From positions 62,001 through 126,000 of the forward strand of contig DASZLU010000123.1 of NCBI GenBank assembly GCA_035552195.1: a stretch of 64,000 nucleotides of DNA, written 5' to 3'. The notes beneath the pieces were generated by a model. It did not search any database, was not told the DNA's origin, and was given only the letters and a program-made list of their open reading frames with translations. This DNA is from CAIKMD01 sp035552195 (GTDB lineage Bacteria > Pseudomonadota > Alphaproteobacteria > ATCC43930 > CGMCC-115725). The translations under genes and the position numbers were made by a program. This document shows, piece after piece, positions 33,244 to 41,497 of this stretch (its first letter is position 1; every line of letters begins with the position of its first letter).

Positions 33244-34620
33244 ATGGCCGATGCGGCAATAGCGAATGATCGCGGCGATATGCGTCACATCGTGGCGCGG
33301 CTGGAGCGGCTGCCTTATTGCTCGTGGCACCGCAACATGCGGTTGATCATTTGCACCGCTTGGTTCTTCGATGCCTTCGATTCCGCCGCGATCGCTTATG
33401 TGCTCCCGCCGCTGATCGGCGCGTGGCAGCTCTCGCCGCAGCAAACCGGCACGATGATCAGCATCGGATTCGCCGGCCAGCTCGTTGGCGCGCTGGCTTT
33501 CGGCCTCTCGGGCGAGCGTTGGGGCCGGCGCAATTCGATGCTGTTCACGCTGCTGCTTTTCGCCCTCGCCTCGCTCGCCTGCGCCCTCGCGACGAATTAT
33601 CAGACGCTCCTGGGCCTGCGTTTCCTCCAAGGTATCGGCCTTGGCGGCGAAGTGCCGCTGATGGCGGCTTACGTCAACGAATTCGCCAAGGCTCGGAATC
33701 GCGGCCGCTTCTCGGTCTCGATCCAGGTGCTGTTTTCGATCGCCTTGTTCTTCGTCGCTCTCACCGGTGTCTGGATCGTGCCGCATTGGGGCTGGCAATG
33801 GCTGTTCGTCATCGGCGCACTGCCCGCTTTGGTTGCCCTGCCGCTGCGTACCATCCTGCCGGAATCGCCGCGCTGGCTCGCAAGCCAAGGGCGCTTCGCC
33901 GAGGCCGATGCCGCGCTCGCGCGGATCGAAGCGATCGCCGCGCGCGAAGGCAAAAAGCCAGTGCCGCTGCCCGAGAGCCTGCCGGTCGTCAAAGAGGTGA
34001 AGCCGCGCATCGCCGATCTTTTCAAAGGCATCTATCTGAAACGCACGATCTCGGTCTGGTTCATCTGGATCGGCGCTTATTTCGTCTCCTACGGCCTCAA
34101 CGCCTGGGCACCGTCGCTCTATCGCACGGTCTATCACCTGCCGGTCGAGACGGCGTTGCAATATGGGCTCTACACCAGCGCCATCGGTCTCTGCGCCTCG
34201 GCACTGACGATTTGGATGATCGAAGCTGTCGGCCGGCGGCCGATGCTCATCATGAGCCTCAGCGGCTGCGCGATCTTCCTTCTCACCTTCGCTTTCCTGC
34301 CGCAACTCACCGCGTTCGGCACCTGGGTCGTGACAACGTCGGGCTTCTTCTTCCTCGGCTTCGCGCTGCTCAGCCTCGCGACCTACACGGCGGAAATCTA
34401 TCCGACGCATCTGCGCGCTTTAGGCGGCGGCGTCGCCAGCGCCTGGCAGCGGGGCGCCTCGATGGTCGGCACCTACCTGGTCGGCTTGATCCTCCCCTAT
34501 TGGGGCATCAACGCCGTGTTCGTGATGTTCGGATTGTTCGCGCTGCTCGGTGCGGTGACCGCGATCTTCTTCGCTATCGAAACGCGCGCGCAGGTACTGG
34601 AAGAGCTCTCGCCGGCTTAG
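33244..34620 (+). CDS. MFS metabolite:proton symporter (AAHS/sugar-porter-like)
   Basis: 458 residues and 12 predicted helices. Helix 1 has WFFDAFDSAAIAYVLPPLIGAW, the acidic motif of aromatic-acid symporters. Motif A is LSGERWGRRNSM, and a second arginine motif is IEAVGRRPML. The central loop after helix 6 is long and charged (about residues 215-260). It probably imports an organic acid. It is divergent from the binding-protein/dehydrogenase pair, with about 175 bp between the starts. Confidence 0.9.
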   Translation: MADAAIANDRGDMRHIVARLERLPYCSWHRNMRLIICTAWFFDAFDSAAIAYVLPPLIGAWQLSPQQTGTMISIGFAGQLVGALAFGLSGERWGRRNSMLFTLLLFALASLACALATNYQTLLGLRFLQGIGLGGEVPLMAAYVNEFAKARNRGRFSVSIQVLFSIALFFVALTGVWIVPHWGWQWLFVIGALPALVALPLRTILPESPRWLASQGRFAEADAALARIEAIAAREGKKPVPLPESLPVVKEVKPRIADLFKGIYLKRTISVWFIWIGAYFVSYGLNAWAPSLYRTVYHLPVETALQYGLYTSAIGLCASALTIWMIEAVGRRPMLIMSLSGCAIFLLTFAFLPQLTAFGTWVVTTSGFFFLGFALLSLATYTAEIYPTHLRALGGGVASAWQRGASMVGTYLVGLILPYWGINAVFVMFGLFALLGAVTAIFFAIETRAQVLEELSPA

Positions 34621-34633
34621 CTCACGGCAGCGC

Positions 34634-34885
34634 TCAAGGGCGGAACAGCAGTTTGTGGATCGCCGCGGCTTTATCCATCGGCAGCTCGTGCCCGACGACC
34701 CAGCCCGCGCGCAACTCGGCGGTCAGGGCGAGCAACATTCCGCCAATGACAAGAATCGCCGACGCTGAAGCTACGACCGAGACCCAGAACTCCCAGGGGC
34801 GCGGACTGCCCGGCTCGATCGTCCTGACGTCATCCGCCAAATCGAGTTCAGCGAGAGCGCGGCCTGAAAGATCGAGATCCGCCAT
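34634..34885 (-). CDS. Small single-span membrane protein, unknown function
   Basis: 83 residues. An acidic N-terminal part (ALAELDLADDVRTIEPGSPRPWEFW) leads into one hydrophobic helix, VSVVASASAILVIGGMLLALTA, and a short amphipathic tail ending KLLFRP. No family recognised. It converges with the MFS gene, 13 bp between stops. Confidence 0.6.
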   Translation of the reverse strand: MADLDLSGRALAELDLADDVRTIEPGSPRPWEFWVSVVASASAILVIGGMLLALTAELRAGWVVGHELPMDKAAAIHKLLFRP

Positions 34886-35002
34886 TCGGGCACCTGCGAA
34901 CTAAACTATTTCGGTTGTAAGCCGAAGCTTTACGACTGAAATACGGTCGCGCGATGGCGGTTCCGGGGAAACTCAGCGATTTCTGTAACTTACGGCCAAG
35001 CT

Positions 35003-36100
35003 CTACTCGGCGGCATGAGCCCGCAGCAGCGGCACGAAGTGATTGCCCTTCGAAATAGGCCCGATCGCATCAGCGATCCGCGTGAAGCTGTTGCCGCCAT
35101 TCTCGCTGAGATAGACCGCGCCATCGGTATCGCCGAGGAACAGGCTATAGCCGCCCGGCCACGCCGCGATGCTCATCGCTTCGATGTTGCAGGGTGCGGT
35201 GTCGGGAATGCCGCGTGTCAGATGCTCCCAATGCTTGCCCTCGTCGCGGCTGCGGAAGACGGCCGTGCCGGCGTTGTGCGATTGACGCCAGAGCCCCGGG
35301 TGCCCGGCAGCACCCGACATGAAGAGCGTCTTTTCGTCCGGCGATAGACCGAGGTGATCGGGATAGGCGAGCCGAAAGCTTTCATCGGTCATGCGCGCCC
35401 AATGCTGCCCGCCATCTTCGCTGCGGTAAGAGCCGCAACCCGTGGTCATGAACAGACGATCCGGCCGCGACGACACGATCAGCACATTGTGCAAATCCTT
35501 GAAGGCGCGATCGTCGACCCGCGAATAATCGGCAAGCTCGCGCCAGCTTCCGCCGGCATCGCGCGTCTCGAGCAGCGCGCCCTGCTCGATCGCGGCATAA
35601 ATGTGCTGCGGATCGCGCGGATCGAACGCCAGCATCTTGGTGTGCGCGATATGCGGCGGGCCGGGGAAGGTCCAATCCTTGTTCTTCTGCTCGCTGATGC
35701 CCGGCCGCTCGACCCAGCTCTTGCCGAGATCGGTGCTACGGAACAGCGATGCCGGCTCGGTGCCGGCATGGATGACGAGCACGCCGTTTTCGATCACGGC
35801 AGCAAGCGTGTAGATATCCTTGATGCGCAGCCCTTCGTTACGCGGCAACCAGCTGTGGCCATCGGGGCTCCAGAAGATGCCGTCGCCATGTGTGCCGGCG
35901 AACATGCCGTGCCGGCCCGGCAGCATCGTCATCGTGCTGATGTGATGCTGCTCGAGCGCGGTCGCCGCGAGTTCCCAGGGGGCGCCGAATTTCTCGCGCT
36001 CGAGGATTTTGATGCCGGTCGCGGTGGCGACGACGAGCTTGGTCGGCGGCGCACCGCCATCGAAACGGCTTTGACCATTCGGCGAGAGAACAGCTTCCAT
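35003..36100 (-). CDS. Asp-box (BNR) beta-propeller protein
   Basis: 365 residues without a signal peptide. Five Asp-boxes of the form S-x-D-x-G-x-x-W are visible: STDLGKSW, TRDAGGSW, SEDGGQHW, SRDEGKHW and the variant SENGGNSF, spaced as in sialidase/sortilin-type propellers. The catalytic Arg triad and Tyr/Glu of sialidases are not evident, so it is unlikely to be a sialidase. Such proteins are often annotated as glycosyl hydrolase or photosystem-assembly-factor-like. It may be a cytoplasmic binding scaffold. Confidence 0.82.
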   Translation of the reverse strand: MEAVLSPNGQSRFDGGAPPTKLVVATATGIKILEREKFGAPWELAATALEQHHISTMTMLPGRHGMFAGTHGDGIFWSPDGHSWLPRNEGLRIKDIYTLAAVIENGVLVIHAGTEPASLFRSTDLGKSWVERPGISEQKNKDWTFPGPPHIAHTKMLAFDPRDPQHIYAAIEQGALLETRDAGGSWRELADYSRVDDRAFKDLHNVLIVSSRPDRLFMTTGCGSYRSEDGGQHWARMTDESFRLAYPDHLGLSPDEKTLFMSGAAGHPGLWRQSHNAGTAVFRSRDEGKHWEHLTRGIPDTAPCNIEAMSIAAWPGGYSLFLGDTDGAVYLSENGGNSFTRIADAIGPISKGNHFVPLLRAHAAE

Positions 36101-36182
36101 AACGAAACCTCCTCAAGTCCTTCGTATATTTTGCCGCTGATCTTACGCCCGGACGCGGCGCCGGCCCAAAGCCTTTCCCTCG

Positions 36183-36803
36183 CTAGCTGTTAATCGCCCA
36201 GGCGCGCTGCACCGCGGGACGAGCCCCGATCGCATCATGCCAGCGCCTTAGATTGGGGTACGGATCCAGTCCGAGATCGGCGCCGGCGATGCGCGTGTCC
36301 GGATAGTTGGCGATATCGGCGACCGTGTAGGTATCGCCGGCAAGATAAGCGTTGTTGGCGAGATGCTTGTCGAAGACGCTAAAGCAATCTCGTACCACCT
36401 CGGCATAATGCTTCTTTGCCGCTGGCACATCTTGATCGAAGCGGCGGGTGAAGAGCCCGTATTGCTGCGCCAGCGGCGTGAAGGTTGAGCTGCCGTAGAA
36501 CAGCCATTGGTCGACCTTGACGCGCGCGGCCGGCAATGACGGATAGAGCGCGCCGCCGGCTTTCTCGCCGAGATATTTCAGCATCGCACCGGATTCGCAG
36601 AGCGTTACGCGCATGCCGCCAGGCCCGTCATCATCGACCAGCGCCGGGATCTTGTGTCCGGGGCTGAGCTGGAGATATTCCGGCGCGAACTGCGCCTTCT
36701 TCGTCAGATCGACGGCGATCTTCTTGTGCGGCAGGCCGGTCTCTTCGATGACCTGCAGCGCTTTACGGCCGTTATCGGTCAGCCAGTAATAGATCTCGAT
36801 CAT
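36183..36803 (-). CDS. Glutathione S-transferase (YfcG/nu-like)
   Basis: 206 residues. It begins IEIYYWLTDNGRKALQVIEETGLPHKKIAVDL, where the Thr-Asn-Gly pattern replaces the usual Tyr/Ser/Cys and is characteristic of nu-class YfcG-like GSTs with disulfide-reductase activity. GHKIPALVDDD holds the cis-Pro and LCESGAMLKYLGEK the glutathione-binding ES motif. The C-domain N-capping box lies in GDTYTVADIANYP. The gene stands alone between the propeller gene and glutaminase. Confidence 0.9.
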   Translation of the reverse strand: MIEIYYWLTDNGRKALQVIEETGLPHKKIAVDLTKKAQFAPEYLQLSPGHKIPALVDDDGPGGMRVTLCESGAMLKYLGEKAGGALYPSLPAARVKVDQWLFYGSSTFTPLAQQYGLFTRRFDQDVPAAKKHYAEVVRDCFSVFDKHLANNAYLAGDTYTVADIANYPDTRIAGADLGLDPYPNLRRWHDAIGARPAVQRAWAINS

Positions 36804-36943
36804 GCTCGAACCCTCCCCATCTGCCTCTATGGCATGCAGCGCCTGCCGCTTATTGAGGCAGAAAACGCGGCAAATGACAAATTGCCCCCGCTCCAGCCGT
36901 TTGGCGCAGAGCTTGCAATATCTCGACCGAATCAGGGGGACGG

Positions 36944-37927
36944 ATGAACGCTAGCACCGATTCGGCGGATAGCGAGCTACAGCTCATCCTCGAAGAAATC
37001 TATCGCAGCAGCGTCGACAACCGCGACGGCGCGCTCGCCGACTACATTCCCGAGCTCGCCAAAGTCGACCCCGACCGCTTCGGCCTCGCGATCGCAACGG
37101 CGCATGGCCATCTCGTCATTGCAGGCGATAGCAGCGCGTCTTTTACGATCCAATCCGTATCGAAGGCTTTCACCTATTGCCTGGCAATCGAGCTCGTCGG
37201 CCGCGAGGCCGTGCTGGAGCGTGTCGGCGTCGAGCCGAGCGGCGACGCGTTCAATGCGATCGAGTTCGACCCCTATACGCGCCGCCCGTATAATCCGATG
37301 GTCAATGCCGGCGCGATCACCGTCGCCGGCATCATCCACGATGTGCACGGCAAAGACGCGTACGATTTTATTCTCGAGCGCTTCTCGCGCGCGGCGGGCC
37401 GGCGCCTCGCGCTGGATGAATCGGTCTATCGCTCCGAATCCGCCACAGGCCACCGCAACCGCGCGATCGCGCATCTGCTGCTCAGCGTCGGAGCCCTGTC
37501 CGAGCCAGTCGAGCCGATTGTCGATCTCTATTTCCGCCAGTGCTCGATCAACGTCACCGCGATCGATCTCGCCTGGATGGGCGCGACGCTCGCCAATCTC
37601 GGCACGCATCCGCGAAACGACGATCAGATCTTCGATCTCCGGGCCGTGCGCGACACCCAGACCGTGATGTTCAGCTGCGGCATGTACGATTATTCCGGCA
37701 ACTGGGCGAGCGATGTCGGTATCCCGGCGAAGAGCGGCGTCGGCGGCGGCGTGATCGGCGTCGTCAACCGCCAGCTCGGCATCGGCTCCTACTCGCCGCG
37801 CCTCGACCGCAAAGGCAACTCGGTGCGTGGCCTCGCCGCTTTCGCCATGCTGTCCGACGAGCTTGGCCTGCACGCTTTCGACTGCACCAATCGCGGCTCG
37901 TCGCTGGTCGAGCGCTTCATGCGCTAG
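36944..37927 (+). CDS. glsA: Glutaminase A
   Basis: 327 residues. The serine-beta-lactamase-like active site has S71-x-x-K74 (SVSK), and YNPMVNAGAI, SERSATGHRNRAIAH-type and GVGGGVIGVVN segments match the family end to end (here the second reads YRSESATGHRNRAIAHLL). It hydrolyses glutamine to glutamate and ammonia in the cytoplasm. GGGGGACGG precedes the ATG. A terminator-like hairpin follows. Length is close to the usual 300-330. Confidence 0.96.
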   Translation: MNASTDSADSELQLILEEIYRSSVDNRDGALADYIPELAKVDPDRFGLAIATAHGHLVIAGDSSASFTIQSVSKAFTYCLAIELVGREAVLERVGVEPSGDAFNAIEFDPYTRRPYNPMVNAGAITVAGIIHDVHGKDAYDFILERFSRAAGRRLALDESVYRSESATGHRNRAIAHLLLSVGALSEPVEPIVDLYFRQCSINVTAIDLAWMGATLANLGTHPRNDDQIFDLRAVRDTQTVMFSCGMYDYSGNWASDVGIPAKSGVGGGVIGVVNRQLGIGSYSPRLDRKGNSVRGLAAFAMLSDELGLHAFDCTNRGSSLVERFMR

Positions 37928-37950
37928 CTGTTCGACCTTTTCCAAAACGC

Positions 37951-37977
37951 AAAAAAGGCCGCCCGGAGGCGGCCTTT
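37951..37977 (-). terminator. Rho-independent terminator of clpS-clpA (possibly bidirectional)
   Basis: AAAGGCCGCC (37954-37963) pairs with 37968-37977 around CGGA. On the minus strand the stem is followed by six T, as expected for the end of clpA. On the plus strand the T-run is short, so glsA termination here is possible but weaker. Confidence 0.82.
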
Positions 37978-38001
37978 CGCTGATCACTCGATTGGACGAG
38001 C

Positions 38002-40341
38002 CTACTCGACGTATTCAGGCTCTTTCGGCGCGTCGGGTTCGTCTGGCGTCGCCGGGCGTGGCGGATGGGACGCTTCCTCAAAGGCAAAGCTGAGCTTGCC
38101 GCTGTCTTTGTCGACCGAGACTTTGACCGTGCCGCCCTTGGTTAGCTTGCCGAAGAGCAATTCTTCCGCGAGGGGCTTCTTCACGTTCTCTTGGATCACG
38201 CGGCCCAGCGGGCGTGCACCGAAGAGCTTGTCATAGCCTTTGACCGCCAGCCAATCGTGCGCCGCCGTGTCGAGGACGATCTGGACGTTGCGGTCGGCGA
38301 GTTGCTCTTCGAGTTGGAGGATGAACTTGTCGACGACACGGCCGATCGTCTGCGGCGAGAGCGGCGAGAACGAGATGATCGCATCGAGCCGGTTGCGGAA
38401 TTCCGGCGTGAACATGCGATTGATCGCTTCCTGATCGTCACCGGTGCGCACTTCCGACCCGAAACCGATCGCCGGCTTCGCCAGATCGGCGGCGCCAGCA
38501 TTCGTCGTCATGATGAGGATGACGTTGCGGAAGTCGACCGTCTTGCCGTTGTGATCGGTCAGCTTGCCGTAATCCATCACCTGCAAGAGGATGTTGTAGA
38601 GATCGGGATGCGCCTTCTCGATCTCGTCCAACAGCAGCACTTGGTGCGGATGCTGATCGATCGCGTCGGTGAGCAAGCCGCCCTGATCGAAGCCGACATA
38701 GCCCGGGGGCGCACCGATGAGGCGCGATACGGTGTGCCGCTCCATATATTCCGACATGTCGAAGCGCGTGAGCTCGATACCGAGGGTACGCGCGAGCTGG
38801 CGCGCCACTTCGGTCTTACCGACGCCGGTCGGGCCGGAGAACAGGTAGGAGCCGATCGGCTTCTCCTGCTCGCGCAGCCCGGCGCGGGCGAGCTTGATCG
38901 CCGCGACCAGGGATTCGATCGCATTGTCCTGACCGAAGACCATGGTCTTGAGATCACGATCGAGATTCTTGAGCACTTCTTTGTCGTCGCGCGACACGCT
39001 CTTGGGCGGGATGCGCGCGATCGTCGCGACCACCGCCTCGACCTCTTTCGCGGTGATGGTCTTGCGGCGCTTGTTCTCGGGCAGCAGCATCTGGGCCGCG
39101 CCGACTTCATCGATCACGTCGATCGCCTTGTCCGGCAGCTTGCGGTCGCCGATGTAGCGCGCCGAAAGCTCGACCGCGGTGCGGATCGCTTCCGACGTGT
39201 AGCGCACCTTGTGATGACGTTCGTAATACGGCTTGAGGCCGCGCAGGATCTTCACCGCATCCTCGACCGATGGCTCATTGACGTCGATCTTCTGGAAACG
39301 GCGGACCAGGGCGCGGTCTTTCTCGAAGTAGTTGCGGTATTCCTTATAGGTCGTCGAGCCGATGCAGCGGATGGTACCGCTCGATAGCGCCGGCTTCAGC
39401 AAGTTCGACGCATCCATCGCGCCGCCGGAGGTGGCGCCAGCGCCGATCACGGTATGGATCTCGTCGATGAACAACACCGAGCCCGGCGTCGCCTCGAGCT
39501 CGGCGAGCACAGCCTTGAGACGCTCTTCGAAGTCGCCGCGATAGCGCGTACCGGCGAGCAGCGCGCCCATATCGAGCGCGTAGATCGTCGCGTTCTGCAA
39601 CACCTCGGGCACTTCGCGCTGCACGATGCGGCGCGCGAGACCTTCGGCGATCGCGGTCTTGCCGACGCCCGGATCGCCGACATAAAGCGGATTATTCTTC
39701 TGACGCCGGCAGAGGATCTGGATGGTGCGATCGACCTCGTGCTCGCGGCCGATCAGCGGATCGATCTTGCCGTTGCGAGCCTTCTTGTTGAGGTTGACGC
39801 AATAGGCGTCGAGCGCATCGTGACCGCGCTTGGCCTTGCCACCACCCTCAGTGCTGCCGCGCTCTTCTTCCTCAGAACCCTGCACGCGCCGCGTCTCGGA
39901 GCGGCCTGGCGCCTTGGCGATGCCGTGCGAGATGTAGTTGACCGCATCGAAGCGCGTCATCTCCTGGTCCTGCAGGAAATAGACCGCGTTCGATTCGCGC
40001 TCCGCAAACATCGCGACCAGCACATTGGCGCCGGTCACTTCCTCGCGGCCCGAGGATTGGACATGGATCGCGGCGCGCTGCAGCACCCGCTGGAACGACG
40101 CCGTCGGCTTCGCGTCCTCGACATGGTTCGAGACGAGATTGCCGAGCTCGTTGTCGACATAATGGGTGACGTCGCGGCGCAGCTTTTCGAGATCGACCGA
40201 GCAGGCCCTGAGGACGGCCATCGCGTCCTGGTCCTCGATCAACGCCAGCAACAGATGCTCGAGCGTCGCGTATTCGTGCCGACGCTCGTTGGCGTAAGCA
40301 AGAGCGCGATGCAGGGTCTTTTCCAGATTACGCGACAACAT
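38002..40341 (-). CDS. clpA: ClpA, AAA+ unfoldase subunit of the ClpAP protease
   Basis: 779 residues, full length. The Clp N-domain (1 to about 145) binds ClpS. AAA-1 has Walker A GDPGVGKT (222-229) and Walker B VLFIDEIH. AAA-2 has GPTGVGKT (503-510) and VLLLDEIEKAHPD. The IGF loop for docking ClpP is in KPAIGFGSE. A charged linker with a RGSTEGGGKAKRG run joins N-domain and AAA-1. It unfolds N-end-rule and other substrates for ClpP. The clpS gene lies 84 bp upstream on the same strand. Confidence 0.97.
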   Translation of the reverse strand: MLSRNLEKTLHRALAYANERRHEYATLEHLLLALIEDQDAMAVLRACSVDLEKLRRDVTHYVDNELGNLVSNHVEDAKPTASFQRVLQRAAIHVQSSGREEVTGANVLVAMFAERESNAVYFLQDQEMTRFDAVNYISHGIAKAPGRSETRRVQGSEEEERGSTEGGGKAKRGHDALDAYCVNLNKKARNGKIDPLIGREHEVDRTIQILCRRQKNNPLYVGDPGVGKTAIAEGLARRIVQREVPEVLQNATIYALDMGALLAGTRYRGDFEERLKAVLAELEATPGSVLFIDEIHTVIGAGATSGGAMDASNLLKPALSSGTIRCIGSTTYKEYRNYFEKDRALVRRFQKIDVNEPSVEDAVKILRGLKPYYERHHKVRYTSEAIRTAVELSARYIGDRKLPDKAIDVIDEVGAAQMLLPENKRRKTITAKEVEAVVATIARIPPKSVSRDDKEVLKNLDRDLKTMVFGQDNAIESLVAAIKLARAGLREQEKPIGSYLFSGPTGVGKTEVARQLARTLGIELTRFDMSEYMERHTVSRLIGAPPGYVGFDQGGLLTDAIDQHPHQVLLLDEIEKAHPDLYNILLQVMDYGKLTDHNGKTVDFRNVILIMTTNAGAADLAKPAIGFGSEVRTGDDQEAINRMFTPEFRNRLDAIISFSPLSPQTIGRVVDKFILQLEEQLADRNVQIVLDTAAHDWLAVKGYDKLFGARPLGRVIQENVKKPLAEELLFGKLTKGGTVKVSVDKDSGKLSFAFEEASHPPRPATPDEPDAPKEPEYVE

Positions 40342-40424
40342 TGATGTCGAATTCCTGTTGCTGTGGCTGAGAGGCTCGGCTTCTCCAGGTGCTTACTCGA
40401 TCCAACGCCAGTCTTTTCCCAATG

Positions 40425-40754
40425 CTAGTCTTTCTCCAACGTGCATTGTAGCGGATGTTGGTGCTGGCGGGCGAAATCCATCACCTGCGTCACTTTGGTC
40501 TCCGCCACTTCGTATGTATAGACGCCGCACACGCCGACACCACGGCGATGCACATGCATCATGATACGAGTCGCTTCCTCGCGGTTCTTGTTGAAGAACC
40601 TCTCGAGGATATGGACGACGAATTCCATCGGCGTGTAGTCATCGTTCAGCATCAAAACTTTGTACATCGAAGGCTTCTTCGTCTTGGCCTTCGGTTTGAC
40701 GATAACGCCTGTGTTGGGACCTTCAGTCCCGTTTTTTTTCTCGATGTCGCTCAT
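40425..40754 (-). CDS. clpS: ClpS, ClpA adaptor for N-degron substrates
   Basis: 109 residues from ATG 40754; the frame is open to 40808, but the added part is not ClpS-like. A flexible Lys-rich N-terminal extension (residues 1-28) precedes the folded core: YKVLMLNDDYTPMEFVVHILERFF, the NDDYT-M-FV motif of the N-degron pocket, then HVHRRGVGVCGVYTYEVAETKV. The C terminus (about HQHPLQCTLEKD) is the usual adaptor tail. It delivers N-end-rule substrates to ClpAP and lies directly upstream of clpA. Confidence 0.96.
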   Translation of the reverse strand: MSDIEKKNGTEGPNTGVIVKPKAKTKKPSMYKVLMLNDDYTPMEFVVHILERFFNKNREEATRIMMHVHRRGVGVCGVYTYEVAETKVTQVMDFARQHQHPLQCTLEKD

Positions 40755-40941
40755 GCCGAACCGGTCGGTCGAACATCCCGTGCTGTGGACAAAAAAGAAA
40801 CCCGACAAGCCATGATATGGTCTCTTTCACCGAAGGGCAAAGTGCTTTCTAAACCATCCACAGGCGCTAAAGACCCGACTGCGCGCCGGGTTTTGCCCGC
40901 TGTTTTCTTAGCTGTCACAAAAAGCGGCGGCGAAGCGCCAA

Positions 40942-41247
40942 TCAAACCTTCGCTCGCGCTGGCCAAGCGACAAGGCTCATGCCCAACAGCGAGCAGCCAA
41001 GCTCCGACAGCTTCGTGCTACGCTCAAGAAAACCGGAAACACTGCGTTGGGCGAAATCCGTCTGCAACCGCACGACGTCTTCGAGCGTGCGCGCGCTGAT
41101 GAGACCGCGCGCAGTCTGGCCCGCGCTCTCGAAAGTTTCGCGCGAATATTGCGCCACTTCCGCCCCGAGTGCCCCGACGAGCTCGGCACAAGTGGGTACT
41201 GGCGAAAGCGCCACGGCTGGGGATGGAGTAGCCATGGGCTTGGCCAT
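40942..41247 (-). CDS. Phasin-family protein
   Basis: 101 residues from ATG 41247 (MAKPMATPSP); ATG 41277 is possible but adds an atypical leader. After a Pro/Ala-rich N terminus the rest is one or two long amphipathic helices (AELVGALGAEVAQYSRETFESAGQTARGLISARTLEDVVRLQTDFAQRSV, shortened), the phasin pattern, which coats polyhydroxyalkanoate granules. It is shorter than most phasins. A TGC/GCA-rich dyad upstream (41321-41340) could be its PhaR operator. Between its stop and clpS (40755-40941) I see only a weak hairpin. Confidence 0.8.
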   Translation of the reverse strand: MAKPMATPSPAVALSPVPTCAELVGALGAEVAQYSRETFESAGQTARGLISARTLEDVVRLQTDFAQRSVSGFLERSTKLSELGCSLLGMSLVAWPARAKV

Positions 41248-41320
41248 TAGCCGATTCCGTACGTAGTTGGCGTGCAATGCAATGTAGGTAGGACTTTACT
41301 AAAATCCACCTTACGCGCGA

Positions 41321-41340
41321 TTTTGTGCAGTGCAGCAAAA
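41321..41340 (-). promoter_or_regulatory. TGC-rich dyad, possible PhaR operator
   Basis: TTTTGTGCAGTGCAGCAAAA contains the palindrome TGCAGTGCA with flanking TTTTG/CAAAA. It lies 74-93 bp upstream of the phasin start. PhaR repressors bind TGC/GCA-rich sites ahead of phasin genes; the match is approximate. Confidence 0.35.
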
Positions 41341-41497
41341 CCTGTCTGATCCGCTCGGCACGAATCAGTCGCGCGAGCCCGGATTGGCGTAAAAAAATGT
41401 CGCAGGACGGGTGTCGATTTTCTTTACGTTACATCAATGATTTAGTAACCTATCTTCGCTTGATTCTATATCTTTGACGGCGCAATCGGGGAGTTTG

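Noticed and set aside
32980..34410. A 476-codon minus-strand frame opposite the MFS transporter
   Set aside because: Typical high-GC antisense frame rich in Arg, Glu, Asp and His; no domain, and the plus strand encodes a complete MFS protein.
38191..39387. 398-codon plus-strand frame opposite clpA
   Set aside because: Antisense reading of a full-length, highly conserved gene.
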